A program made the translations under genes and the position numbers. DNA of 34,143 bases from MED-G116 sp038147495 (GTDB taxonomy: Bacteria; Pseudomonadota; Alphaproteobacteria; Puniceispirillales; Puniceispirillaceae): NCBI GenBank assembly GCA_038147495.1, contig JAYQTT010000022.1:1-34143 (forward strand). Direction: 5' to 3'. The notes under the pieces are model-generated. The model did no database searches. It saw only the letters and a list, made by a program, of their open reading frames with translations, and was not told the origin of the DNA. Shown here piece by piece: positions 18,130 to 26,569 of the stretch (positions are counted from its first letter, which is position 1; the number at the start of each line of letters is the position of its first letter).

Positions 18130-18417
18130 TTAGCTCTCTAATTTATACAGGCCAGAGCGCTCAGAACCAATCTTGGAAATCATTCCCTTGCCAATCAGGG
18201 TCTGGAAAGATCTGTAAAGAGATGGCGCCGGTATTGAGGCGGTGAGCGCATGGTCCCGGATGTCATTCAAATGAACGGCACCGTCTTTATCTTTGCCAAG
18301 AATGACCAAGGTCGACACGACCCTCTTGTCGATGTCACTTAAACCGGAAAATTGCAAATCCTCTTCCATGCTTTGCAAAAGGCTACGCAGATTTGCATAG
18401 TGGCTCAAGGTAGACAT
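18130..18417 (-). CDS. Small winged-helix (MarR-like) transcription regulator
   Basis: 95 aa. After a short N-terminal helix (LSHYANLRSLLQSMEEDL) comes a winged-helix region: DIDKRVVSTLVILGKDKDGAVHLNDIRDHALTASIPAPSLYRSFQTLIGKGMISKIGSERSGLYKLES, with the recognition helix around IPAPSLYRSFQTLIGKG and the wing at the C-terminus. No ligand domain is present. It has a strong GGAGGAA site five bases before the ATG. It is divergent from the 2OG-Fe(II) oxygenase gene, and a small inverted repeat lies between, so it may control that gene and itself. Similar small regulators occur in alphaproteobacteria without assigned function. Confidence 0.65.
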   Translation of the reverse strand: MSTLSHYANLRSLLQSMEEDLQFSGLSDIDKRVVSTLVILGKDKDGAVHLNDIRDHALTASIPAPSLYRSFQTLIGKGMISKIGSERSGLYKLES

Positions 18418-18475
18418 TTCGGTTCCTCCGATGGTGGTTTGCTTTTTTGTTTCGGCAACGCGAAACTGGTTATAA

Positions 18476-18488
18476 ATACTACAAGTAT
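18476..18488. promoter_or_regulatory. Inverted repeat between regulator and oxygenase genes
   Basis: ATACT-aca-AGTAT, a perfect 5-bp inverted repeat with a 3-bp spacer, lies 59 bases before the regulator start and 119 bases before the oxygenase start. It is in an AT-rich stretch likely to hold promoters. A short repeat like this may occur by chance. Confidence 0.3.
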
Positions 18489-18606
18489 CAAATTAAAGGA
18501 ACACATTTAGAAATTTGCTGACTGAATGTGCAGTTTGCTTACATCTATTTTTGGTGACACAGAACAGTCATGTTGAAGCAGGCTGATGTTGCAAGGGAGA
18601 TTCATC

Positions 18607-19248
18607 ATGTCCAATAACGCCGATGGCACGCCACAATTTACCCAGCTGTGGCCAACCCAGTTTATGTCATTGCGGTTGCCGGGGAATGAACAGGCCAATC
18701 CGGTGCTGGCCGACTACCTGCTTGCCCAGAACATCGCGACTGATGACATGACGGCAAATTACACAGCGGACAATCTGTTCATGACAGATCATCCGGCGAT
18801 TGTCTGGCTGCGGCAATGTTGTGATCGCGCTGTGCTGGATTATACCCGGGAAATGAATATGTCCTACGAACCCGAGTGGGTGTTGCAGGGTTGGGGCAAC
18901 GTCAACATGAAGGGCGATTATCATAATTTGCACAATCATCCGCATTCATGGTTGTCGGGCACATATTACGTCTCGGTTCCAGACCAAAGTGGGTCAGAGG
19001 CGTTTCGTTCGGATCTGAACCCGGCGGCCATCAGTTTCTTTGATCCGCGTCCACAGGCCAATATGAACGCCATTCGAGACGACAATCAGGTTGATCCAGA
19101 ACACAGGCTATTGCCAAATGCTGGCGACCTCTATCTCTGGCCAGCCTTTTTGCATCATCTGGTGCATCCCAACATGGCCGATGCGCCGCGCATTTCGATA
19201 TCGTTCAATGTCGTTTTGAAATGGAAGAATGAGTATATCCCGCATTGA
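18607..19248 (+). CDS. Putative 2OG-Fe(II) oxygenase (TIGR02466 type)
   Basis: 213 aa. The WVLQGWGNVNMKGDYHNLHNHPHSWLSGTYYVSVP segment, followed by ISFFDPRP, GDLYLWPAFLHHLVHPN and RISISFNVVL, is the pattern of the TIGR02466/PF13759 putative oxygenases. His111 or His113 and one of His183, His184 or His187 are likely iron ligands, and Arg195 likely binds 2-oxoglutarate. Substrates of the family are unknown. The start at 18607 follows AAGGGAG by seven bases. An upstream ATG at 18586 has no site. Convergent with nothing, and 156 bases before ytoQ. Confidence 0.75.
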   Translation: MSNNADGTPQFTQLWPTQFMSLRLPGNEQANPVLADYLLAQNIATDDMTANYTADNLFMTDHPAIVWLRQCCDRAVLDYTREMNMSYEPEWVLQGWGNVNMKGDYHNLHNHPHSWLSGTYYVSVPDQSGSEAFRSDLNPAAISFFDPRPQANMNAIRDDNQVDPEHRLLPNAGDLYLWPAFLHHLVHPNMADAPRISISFNVVLKWKNEYIPH

Positions 19249-19404
19249 TGTGCGGTTTTGAGACCATGATGCCACGTCATCAGCAAGCAGTGCGGGAAAC
19301 CACTGAAGTGGGCTGGCACGGTGAGGGTTTGTCTGGCATTCTGTTATCTCCGGTCACATGCGTGTGCCGGTGCTTCAAGCATAGAAGATGAAAGGAGATG
19401 ATCA

Positions 19405-19854
19405 ATGACGATCCGGGTTTATCTTTCCGGGGAAATTCACACCGACTGGCGTGAGCAGATTATCAAGGGCGCCTCCGATCTCGATGTACATTTTGCCAGC
19501 CCCGTTACCGACCATGACGCCAGTGATGATTGTGGTGTCAGCATCATGGGCGCGGAGACAGAGAAATTCTGGCACGACACTAAAGGCGCAAAGCTGAACG
19601 CGATCCGCACCCGAAAGGGGATCGCCGATGCGGATATTGTGGTGGTCCACTTTGGTGAAAAGTATAAACAGTGGAATGCGGCCTTCGATGCCGGTTATGC
19701 GGCCGCGCTTGGCAAGTCCCTGGTGATCATGCATGGCGCCGATCATCAGCATGCCCTGAAAGAAGTCGATGCGGCAGCTTTGGCAGTGACCGAAACGCCG
19801 GAGCAGGTGATCCAAATTCTGCGCTATGTACAGGACGGTACTTTGCCGCGTTAA
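19405..19854 (+). CDS. ytoQ: YtoQ family protein
   Basis: 149 aa with perfect AAAGGAG site. MTIRVYLSGEIHTDWREQI, ASPVTDHDASDDCGVSIMG, NAIRTRKGIADADIVVVHFGEKYKQWNAAFDAGYAAALGKSLVIMH are the conserved blocks of YtoQ. The DADIVVV and QWNAAFDAGYA parts resemble nucleoside 2-deoxyribosyltransferase-like folds, where they bind nucleotides. The function of YtoQ is not established. The amidase gene begins 11 bases later, so the two are probably co-transcribed. Confidence 0.88.
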   Translation: MTIRVYLSGEIHTDWREQIIKGASDLDVHFASPVTDHDASDDCGVSIMGAETEKFWHDTKGAKLNAIRTRKGIADADIVVVHFGEKYKQWNAAFDAGYAAALGKSLVIMHGADHQHALKEVDAAALAVTETPEQVIQILRYVQDGTLPR

Positions 19855-19864
19855 AGGGCTGGCT

Positions 19865-21312
19865 ATGACTGATTTGTGTGATTTTTCTGCAAGCGAATTG
19901 TGCCAAATGATTGCGGGTGGTGACATCTCGCCTGTCGACATCATGCAAAGCTGTATTGCCCGGGCTGAGGCGATAAATCCCGCGCTCAACGCGATCGTGT
20001 CATCTGATTTTGACAGGGCGCTGGACTCGGCACGCAAAGCGGAAGTGCTGCTTGGAGCGGGCAAAGACACAGGCCCTCTTTACGGTTTGCCTGTTGCGGT
20101 GAAAGACCTTGAGGCCACCGCAGGCATTCGCTCAACGATGGGGTCGTTGTTACATGCCGATGACATACCCGATTCCGACCAGGGGTCTGTCGCCCGGATA
20201 AAGGCGGCGGGCGGGATCGTGTTTGGCAAGACCAATACGCCGGAATTTGGCACAGGCGGGAATACACGCAATCTGCTTTTTGGGACCACGGTCAATCCTT
20301 TTGATACGCAATTGACTTGCGGCGGGTCTTCCGGTGGCTCGGCGGTGGCGCTTGCCAGCGGTATGGTGCCATTGGCAACGGGCTCTGACTTTGGGGGCAG
20401 CTTGCGAACACCAGCCGGGTTTTGCGGGGTTGTCGGGTTTCGTCCGTCACCTGGCATCGTGCCGATCGAGGATAACACCACCTCATTACTGCCTTTCGCC
20501 GTGCTTGGGCCGATGGCGCGAAGCGTTGACGATGCGGTGCTTCTGTTGCGTGCGATGAAGGGGTATGACAGCCGTGATCTGTTTTCATCCGCGGCGCATG
20601 AGATTCTTGACGCACCAATTAAGGCAGCTGACCTCGGTTCCATCAAGGTGGCATTTTCGGATGATCTAGGGCAGGTTGCAATGTCGCGGGCACCGCGCGT
20701 TGTTTGCCGCTCGTACCGCCACATTCCAGCATCATTTTCGAACTGCCGAGGATGACACGCCTGATCTGAGAGATGTTCATAATGCTTTTGAGGTGTTGCG
20801 CGGTGTGAATGGCGTCGCATCGCATGGCGAGGCGGTTGCTCTTCATCGAGACCGCTTATCACCGAATGATTGATAACGTCGAGCGCGGGCTTGGCTATTA
20901 CCTTTCTGACGTTGCCACGGCGCATCAGCAACAGACAAAGCTGGCGCAGAATTGGCGGGCATTTTTGAGCATTTCGATGTGCTGATCTGCCCGGCTTCGT
21001 CGGTATTCCATTTGCCCATGAAAACTGGTCAGTGAGTGATATTGATGGCATGCCAATGGACAGCTACATGCGCTGGCTTGGGATTACCTATGCTGACAAT
21101 GGCACTTGCATCGTGCAATGCATTGCCGTGCGGTGTTGATGATCATGGCATGCCGTTTGGTATTCAGGTGCTGGGCCCATGGAGGAGACCGGAAAGGTTC
21201 TGGAAGTGGCAAAGGCGCTGAAGCGTGTTGGCCACGAACATGGATACGAAGCGACCTGTACTCTGATTTGTCTGATATGGCAGCGCAGGAGCCCATGCTC
21301 GGACGTGTTTAA
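19865..21312 (+). pseudogene. Amidase (amidase-signature family), several frameshifts
   Basis: The first 280 residues are intact and carry the catalytic triad region: Lys in GLPVAVKDLEATAG, the signature CGGSSGGSAVALASG, and the cis-Ser/Ser pair in GSDFGGSLRTPAGFCG. From about 20690 the frame changes repeatedly. RALFAARTATFQHHFRTAEDDTPDLRDVHNAFEVLRGVN, then FIETAYHRMIDNVERGLGYYLSDVATAHQQQTKLAQNWRAF, HFDVLICPASS, DIDGMPMDSYMRWLGITY and GMPFGIQVLGP continue the family in order, ending about 21312. About 480 aa if repaired. The family hydrolyses amides such as indoleacetamide, nicotinamide or aryl amides. Specificity cannot be told. Five or more single-base errors in 600 bases favour poor local sequence or real decay. 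Confidence 0.8.
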
Positions 21313-22312
21313 CGTTCAGCCGCCAGCATCGAACGGAACATCAGAACACGATCCTGACTGGTCGCCAGATTGCGCTGCCGGTTCTTCAACGCGGCATCGG
21401 GGTCAACCGGCTTCTGTGTGGCTTGGCATGCATGGGCTGGATCTGCGAAACGGTGATGATCTTTGCTCGCGTGGTGACGCTAAAACTGGCGTCCACGGCC
21501 CTGCTGCCGCCAGGTTGTGTTGGTGTCACCGGCGCCGCGATCATATTTCCGGATGTCTCAGGCAATGAATTTACGCGCTCCGTGCCTCCGTCGGCCTGCA
21601 CGACGTGGCGGTTTGCCACCGGCGGTGCGACTGGTACTTCGTTGCTTTGCGAATACTGGCGGTTGCTTGCCGTGGCCAGCGCCCTTGTAAACGCATCATC
21701 GGCGGCGGTGGCACCGTGCCAACGCACCTGATAGACAGCTGGCGTGATTCCAGCCCTGTCGCTTTGTGGGTGATTTTTGTTCCACTTGCAAGCACGCGTT
21801 CCAGATAGGGACCGTTCCGTTTTGCCTCATTTGAATGATAGTGCCGGATGGCGTCATCCCAATTGCCATGTGCGTGATAGAGGTCGGTGATAAAGCTTGC
21901 GGCGTAAGCAACATTGCTTGCCGGGTCGAGCATCTCATCAATGGTCTCAAAAAATGCACCATGCCATTTGGTGTTGATCTGCATACAGCCGACATCAATG
22001 CTCGTATCGGGATGTGTCAGATTGGCGTCCAGATATTCCAGCACCTGTTGTGGTGAATCAAAGAACAGACCTTTGCCCGCATCATTAAGGGTCCAGGGCC
22101 ATGCTCGGTAGCTGCCATCAGCCTGTATCCGTGAGGCCTCTACCGTTGAAATGCTCTGCAGGGATACCGTCCGGAAGGCCGTGCGTTTTCTCGGCCTTTC
22201 TGGCAAAAGCAAGGCAATCGGGAACATCATCGATCTTGGAGTCGATAACCGCATCGCTGGCGGCTGTTTCACCGGCAAAGGCAAAGCCAAGAGCAATCAG
22301 TAATGTTGTCAC
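21309..22312 (-). pseudogene. Lytic transglycosylase (SLT domain), frameshifted
   Basis: A signal-peptide-like start (GTG 22312: MTTLLIALGFAFAGETAAS; an ATG at 22381 is also in frame) leads to CLAFARKAEKTHGLPDGIP. One missing C near 22160 shifts to LQSISTVEASRIQADGSYRAWPWTLN, containing the catalytic Glu of SLT-type muramidases. The fold continues through SIDVGCMQINTKWHG and AASFITDLYHAHGNWDDAIRHYHS. Near 21730 and 21405 further shifts lead to a last piece ending LKNRQRNLATSQDRVLMFRSMLAAER with stop at 21309. The enzyme would cut peptidoglycan glycan strands in the periplasm. Its stop overlaps the stop of the convergent amidase. Confidence 0.72.
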
Positions 22313-22493
22313 TGTCCCACACGCATGCGTTGATGAGCAATTTGCGTGCCAGTATCGATCGCGTTTCGCCCTGCTTGGCATCTGACGGGAAAATGTCGCG
22401 ATCGGGTGATCTGGTCATCGCCAGTCAAATTGGGTAGATATGTCGCGGCAGGCGATGCTGGGATCAGTGTCGCGCCTGTATGTGGAGCAGGAC

Positions 22494-22847
22494 ATGAGAT
22501 ATGTGATCAAGGATTCGCCCCTGCACGGGCTTGGTGTTTTTGCCGCAGAGGACCTTCCCTCCGGCAGCACAATTGAACGCTGCGCCTATATCGTCATTGA
22601 TGATGATGATTTGCAGGAGGTCAACCGGTTGAACGATTATCTGTTCACCTCGCCGGATGACCCGGGCGATTATCTGTGCGTGATGGGCGCGGGGATGCTC
22701 TATAATCACAGCGATACGCCAAATGCCGCTTGGGAAATTGACGATGACGACAACCGGTTATTGCGTTTCTATACAACATGCGATGTCGCCGCGGGCGAGG
22801 AATTATTGCATGACTATGGCAGTGAATATTGGACAACGCGGGAATAG
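22494..22847 (+). CDS. SET-domain protein (putative lysine methyltransferase)
   Basis: 117 aa from the ATG at 22494, which has GGAG seven bases upstream. MRYVIKDSPLHGLGVFAAEDLPSGSTIE is the SET N-terminal SAM-binding start, GAGMLYNHSDTPNAAWEID holds the NHS motif, and DVAAGEELLHDYGSEYW the catalytic Tyr motif. The whole protein is a minimal SET domain without post-SET cysteines. Bacterial relatives are widespread small proteins. Protein substrates are unknown, and some modify ribosomal or chromatin-like proteins. An 18-codon upstream extension (22440) lacks homology. Confidence 0.82.
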   Translation: MRYVIKDSPLHGLGVFAAEDLPSGSTIERCAYIVIDDDDLQEVNRLNDYLFTSPDDPGDYLCVMGAGMLYNHSDTPNAAWEIDDDDNRLLRFYTTCDVAAGEELLHDYGSEYWTTRE

Positions 22848-22863
22848 CTTGCTCAAGCGGGTG

Positions 22864-23486
22864 TTAGAAAAGCATCTTCACAACATCATATAATGTGCCG
22901 CAGGCCAGATAGAAAAAGGCGGCGGCGCATAGCCGGTATGTCCAGAATTTCCATTTGTCTCCGGCATTGCCAAACACGCGGGTAACAACACCCGCACAGA
23001 CAAAGCACCACAAGATTGACGAGATCATGAAGCCGGCAAAAAACAGGGCGAAATCCAGTGGCTGTGGATCGGCAATGCCAATTGCGCCAAAGGCACTGCC
23101 AAGGGCCGCCCAATAGAATGATATTCTGCGGCTGGTCATGGATAAGATCACGCCTGCCCGCTGTGCCGCGGCATGCTGCCACCATTGCCGGGTTGCGTGT
23201 CTGTTGTCGCCTTTGCTGCAAACCAGAATCCCATGCCAGATACCCAAGATAAGCGGCGCCGGCAATGCCAATTGGCGCCTGCAATGCCGGGGCTTTGCAA
23301 CAATACGCCGATACCCATCAAACCAAGCACCGCCCAGAAAGCATCACCCGTCAGCGATCCGAATTGCAGATAGAGTGCCTGCGAATCCGCCACGCATACT
23401 GCGCCGGATGGTTTCGGCAAACACCGCGCCCGGTGCGGCATTGAAAATCAGCCCAAGGAAAAGGCGGTAATAACGATTTGCAACAT
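22864..23486 (-). pseudogene. LysE-family exporter, frameshifted
   Basis: ATG at 23486 begins MLQIVITAFSLG, then one missing G in a GGG run (about 23450) restores LIFNAAPGAVFAETIRRSMRGGFAGTL, the LysE/RhtB N-terminal hallmark. QFGSLTGDAFWAVLGLMGIGVLLQSP, APIGIAGAAYLGYLAWD and a C-terminal half from AGVILSMTSRRISFYW through YLACGTLYDVVKMLF follow in shifting frames. Repaired length is about 208 aa with six hydrophobic segments, normal for an amino-acid or metabolite exporter. At least three frame changes are needed, some in homopolymers. Confidence 0.75.
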
Positions 23487-23677
23487 AATTGTGTCTCGAA
23501 ATTTGGTAAATGCGGATGCTAGCATGAACAACCTGGCTTGCAAGCCAGCGACCAAAGGTCAGATGGCTTGAAAATTTCATCAGGCATGCCGAATTTCATT
23601 GCGCCAAAGACTTTTCGGCGGTTCAAATGAACGCTCCGGCACTGACCGGAAGAACACGCCTTTACGGAGAACAGGAA

Positions 23678-24645
23678 ATGGCAAAATTGGCTTCATTGGT
23701 CTTGGCAATGTTGGTGGAAAGCTTGCGGGCAGTTTGGTTTCGCAACGGTTTGATCTCATGGTACGCGACCTCGACAAGGCGGTTGCAGAGCCATTTCGGC
23801 AGGTGGTGCGGCATGGGCAGACAGCCCGAAAGAGATGGCCATGCGACATCACGATTACCTGTTTGCCGTCACCAGCGGCGAGTGCCGCGGTTCTGGAGGC
23901 TGAAGACGGCATTTTGGCCGGGCTGTCCGCTGGAAAAATATGGCAGAGATGAGCACCACCGATGAGGCCGATAAAGCGCCTTGGTGCGCTTGTCAAAGAG
24001 ACCGGCGCTGGATCCCTGTTGGATTGGTCCGGTATCGGGCGGGTGCCATCGGGCGTATGGGACCGGCAATATTGCCATTTTTGCCGGATGTGACAGGGCG
24101 GTCTTGAACGCCTTTGCCAACATTGACGGTGCTCGGAAGACGCGTGCTGCACACTCGGGCCGCTTGGCTCTGCATCGGTTATCAAAGTGGTCACGAATTA
24201 TCTGGCAACGGCGAATCTTGTCACCCTTTCAGAGGCGCTTGTGACCTCAAAGATGGCGGGAATGGATTTGAATGTTGCCTATGAGGCTATCTACCATCCG
24301 GCAATTCCTTTGTTCATGAAACAGAAAGTCAGGTCATCCTGAATGGAAGCCGCGACATCAATTTCACCATGGATTTGGTAACTGGCGACGTGTAAGCCTG
24401 TTTCAGGAAGTCGCTGACTGGGCTGGCGCCGCTGGAAATTTCGCCAAAAATTGATCGAGATTTTCAAAGATGGACAAGAGCGCTATGGCCCGCGCGAATG
24501 GTCGCCCAATATCATCAAGCACAAAGAAGCCTGCAACGTGGATATTCTGGCACCGGGCTTCCGGGCGGAGATGGTCGATGATGAGCCTGAAGAACCCGGC
24601 GAAGTGATCCTGAAAGGGGCGCAGTTAACGCAGCGGGCTGGTTGA
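23678..24645 (+). pseudogene. NAD-dependent beta-hydroxyacid dehydrogenase (3-hydroxyisobutyrate dehydrogenase-like), frameshifted
   Basis: ATG 23678 follows GGAG by eight bases. After one missing A it reads MAKIGFIGLGNVGGKLAGSLVSQRFDLMVRDLDKAV, the Rossmann NAD-binding start. ITITCLPSPAASAAVLEAEDGILAGLSAGKIW, PVSGGCHRA, the region ending VTNYLATANLVTLSEALVTSKMAGMDLNVAYEAI, and a C-terminus GQERYGPREWSPNIIKHKEACNVDILAPGFRAEMVDDEPEEPGEVILKG follow over several frame changes. About 322 aa when repaired, slightly longer than 3-hydroxyisobutyrate dehydrogenases. Substrate unknown. It could equally be a tartronate semialdehyde reductase-like or imine reductase-like member. Confidence 0.72.
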
Positions 24646-25228
24646 GGGGGCGCTGCAGAGCTTCCCCCTTCAGCTTTTTCTGCAATTGGCGGATGATCTT
24701 TTCCACCTGAAACATGTGGGGGTTTTGGCGTGCCGCCGCTTTGTAGGCGAGCAGGGCATTGTCAAAATTACCCTCATGCGCATGGATCATGCCAAGGCCG
24801 GACAGCGCGCCAAAATGGCGAGGCTCAAGCGCCAGGGTGCGAGCGATGTCGCTTTTTGATCCGTTGAAATCACCCATCAGGAAACGCACCGTCGCCCGCT
24901 TGTTCCACGCTTCGGCAAAGTCCGGAGCGGCGCCCGCTAAATCACCGAATACGGCTTCGGCCTGACGAAGTGATCCGCTTTCCATCAATCTGACCCCTTC
25001 GCGCATCTGCGCGTCAATCTTGGGGTCTGCATCAAACGAAGTCCATTTGTCCCAAATTTCTTGCTGTACCTCGCTGGCGAGATTTTTGTCCGCGGTCGAT
25101 TTCAATGTGGCAAACAAATCATCAAGGCGCGGGTCTGTCTGGTCGGCATGCGCCGCCAACGGCGCTGCCATCAGCAGCAGAAACACGGCACAGCGCCGCA
25201 GCAAATGAACGGTCCTGATAACTTTCAT
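24515..25228 (-). CDS. Secreted TPR-repeat protein
   Basis: ATG at 25228 starts MKVIRTVHLLRRCAVFLLLMAAPLAAHA, a signal peptide. The middle holds three tetratricopeptide-like helical pairs (MESGSLRQAEAVFGDLAGAAPDFAEAWNKRATVRFLMGDF, SDIARTLALEPRHFGALSGLGMIHAHEGNFDNALLAYKAAARQNPHM). Such proteins mediate protein contacts in the periplasm. The frame runs to 24515, overlapping the convergent dehydrogenase by 131 bases. A one-base shift in the poly-G near 24655 would end it at 24625 instead, so the tail after about residue 190 (PLNQPAALTAP and on) is doubtful. Confidence 0.7.
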   Translation of the reverse strand: MKVIRTVHLLRRCAVFLLLMAAPLAAHADQTDPRLDDLFATLKSTADKNLASEVQQEIWDKWTSFDADPKIDAQMREGVRLMESGSLRQAEAVFGDLAGAAPDFAEAWNKRATVRFLMGDFNGSKSDIARTLALEPRHFGALSGLGMIHAHEGNFDNALLAYKAAARQNPHMFQVEKIIRQLQKKLKGEALQRPLNQPAALTAPLSGSLRRVLQAHHRPSPPGSPVPEYPRCRLLCA

Positions 25229-25380
25229 TCTGCATAAATAGGTATCATTTCTGACGATGCCAAGATCCCCAGAGAATGACATGCAGGATATTTTTCCCCA
25301 CGCCGTATGGGGTGCATTCAGCAGATTCGGTGCAAAATCCTAATTGCCGTAAAATAAGGTCTCTTTTGCTGGAGGCCGCA

Positions 25381-25782
25381 ATGAAACAGTTTCTATTGGC
25401 ATTGATCCTTGGCGGTATCCTATATGCCGCGCCGCACGGACTAACAAAAGCAGAGGCAAATCAGCCCCTGACGGCTGAGGACAAGATTGCCCTGCAGTCG
25501 GCCTTGCTTGATTTTTTCGAACAGGGTGGGGATGCCGACGGTACATTTCGGATTATCGACCGCACGACCGGCGATATGCTGAAAATGCATACCGATGCGT
25601 TGCACCCGCGGATTATTACGCTTGGCCCCGATTATGTCGTCTGCATTCAGCTGTTCGACACCTCAGGGCAGGGCCATGAAGCGGATTTTGTTATGCGGCG
25701 GGGTTCTGGTGGCTGGATTGTCACGGATGTGCTGCTGAACCAGCGTGATCTTCTGAAAAAAGCACGTAGTCAGTTGAAATAG
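25381..25782 (+). CDS. Small secreted protein of unknown function
   Basis: 133 aa with signal peptide MKQFLLALILGGILYAAPHGLTKAEA, then a compact domain with LTAEDKIALQSALLDFFEQGGDADGTFRIIDRTTGDMLKMH and a beta-rich C-terminus FVMRRGSGGWIVTDVLLNQRDLLKKARSQLK. An upstream in-frame extension to 25276 has no start support. The helix-plus-sheet pattern recalls NTF2-like folds but I cannot assign a family. It is divergent from the TPR gene and eight bases before the small membrane protein at 25788. Confidence 0.65.
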   Translation: MKQFLLALILGGILYAAPHGLTKAEANQPLTAEDKIALQSALLDFFEQGGDADGTFRIIDRTTGDMLKMHTDALHPRIITLGPDYVVCIQLFDTSGQGHEADFVMRRGSGGWIVTDVLLNQRDLLKKARSQLK

Positions 25783-25787
25783 CGACC

Positions 25788-25967
25788 ATGCCCCTGCGCT
25801 TGCGCACCACTGGAATTTTCAAGCGGCTCCTGATCCTCTGCCTTGGCACGGCATTGTTTGTCGTGGCGTTGTCGGTTGCCGGATTGCATGTCTATCGTAC
25901 AGATCGAAGCACAGACAGAGTTGCCGCCGAACTTGCCAGTCTGGCGCGTGCCATCGCACCTGAATAG
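25788..25967 (+). CDS. Very small single-pass membrane protein
   Basis: 59 aa: a basic N-terminus (MPLRLRTTGIFKR), one hydrophobic segment (LLILCLGTALFVVALSVAGLHVY) and a soluble C-terminus with a helical DRVAAELASLARAI. The start is five bases after the stop of the 25381 gene, so the two likely share a message. It could also be the truncated head of a longer sensor-like protein, but no continuing similarity is visible in the other frames downstream. Function unknown. Confidence 0.5.
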   Translation: MPLRLRTTGIFKRLLILCLGTALFVVALSVAGLHVYRTDRSTDRVAAELASLARAIAPE

Positions 25968-26011
25968 TGTTGTCGCAATTAGTAATTTGCGACCAGTAAA
26001 ATATGGGCGGA

Positions 26012-26408
26012 TTATCTGATTGATGCGCTAGCTCGGCACCAGGGCAATTGGTGGAATTTCCAGCCCTCAAAGAGCGCGATGACCATGTTCATCAACACCC
26101 CCTTCAAAGCCCTGTCACATTATGGGTTCGAGTAAATTGCCGCAGCAATGGCGGCATTGCGAACGCCCGCCGACACGGCAGATCACAAAGATTGATGTCT
26201 GCGGCGTTGCAATCACTGATCCGCGCAAGAACGCTCTTTGGCTGTCCGTTCCGTCAACGAGGGTCTCGAAAACCACCTTCTTGCCGATAGAGGAAAGATC
26301 GGGGGTGCCGGTATAAATCCATTCCGCGCGGCTGCGGCAATCAACAAGGATCGCGGTCTCATCAGCTGACAATGCGGCAAAGGCTTCTTGCGGTGTGACC
26401 TCTTTCAT
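26012..26408 (-). pseudogene. Rhodanese-like sulfurtransferase, frameshifted
   Basis: MKEVTPQEAFAALSADETAILVDCRSRAEWIYTGTPDLSSIGKKV and the active-site loop ICRVGGRS (catalytic Cys) are in one frame. After that the frame changes: NAAIAAA, GFEGGVDEHGHRAL and EGWKFHQLPWCRAS follow in order, the typical C-terminus of single-domain rhodaneses. About 132 aa if repaired. The family transfers sulfane sulfur to thiophilic acceptors. The ATG at 26408 has AAGGA nine bases upstream; an in-frame ATG at 26417 is too close to it. Divergent from acuI. Confidence 0.7.
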
Positions 26409-26518
26409 TGCGCGCATTCCTTCATTGTGACATTGCCTTTTTGTCTGGATGTGGCATGTTGTTGCAACGATATTTCAGGTGTCTGGCGATCACGTTAACC
26501 CACAACGCCTAGCGTTCG

Positions 26519-26536
26519 AGCGTGAATATTTACGCT
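26519..26536. promoter_or_regulatory. 18-bp palindrome upstream of acuI, candidate operator
   Basis: AGCGTGAATATTTACGCT is a palindrome with a single mismatched pair. It lies 33 bases before the acuI ATG (26570), where a repressor could block a promoter. AcuR-type TetR repressors are known to control acuI/ddd genes in relatives, but no regulator gene is nearby and I cannot match the site to AcuR. Confidence 0.45.
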
Positions 26537-26569
26537 GACACCATGGTGAAAATACCAGAGGTAAAGAAA

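Noticed and set aside
19297..19312. CCACT-ga-AGTGG inverted repeat before ytoQ
   Set aside because: Only five pairs and a two-base loop. No position relative to a promoter makes it convincing.
20080..21051. 323-codon minus-strand open frame
   Set aside because: It lies opposite the amidase gene, whose catalytic motifs are clear. The frame is rich in Arg and Pro as expected for a shadow.
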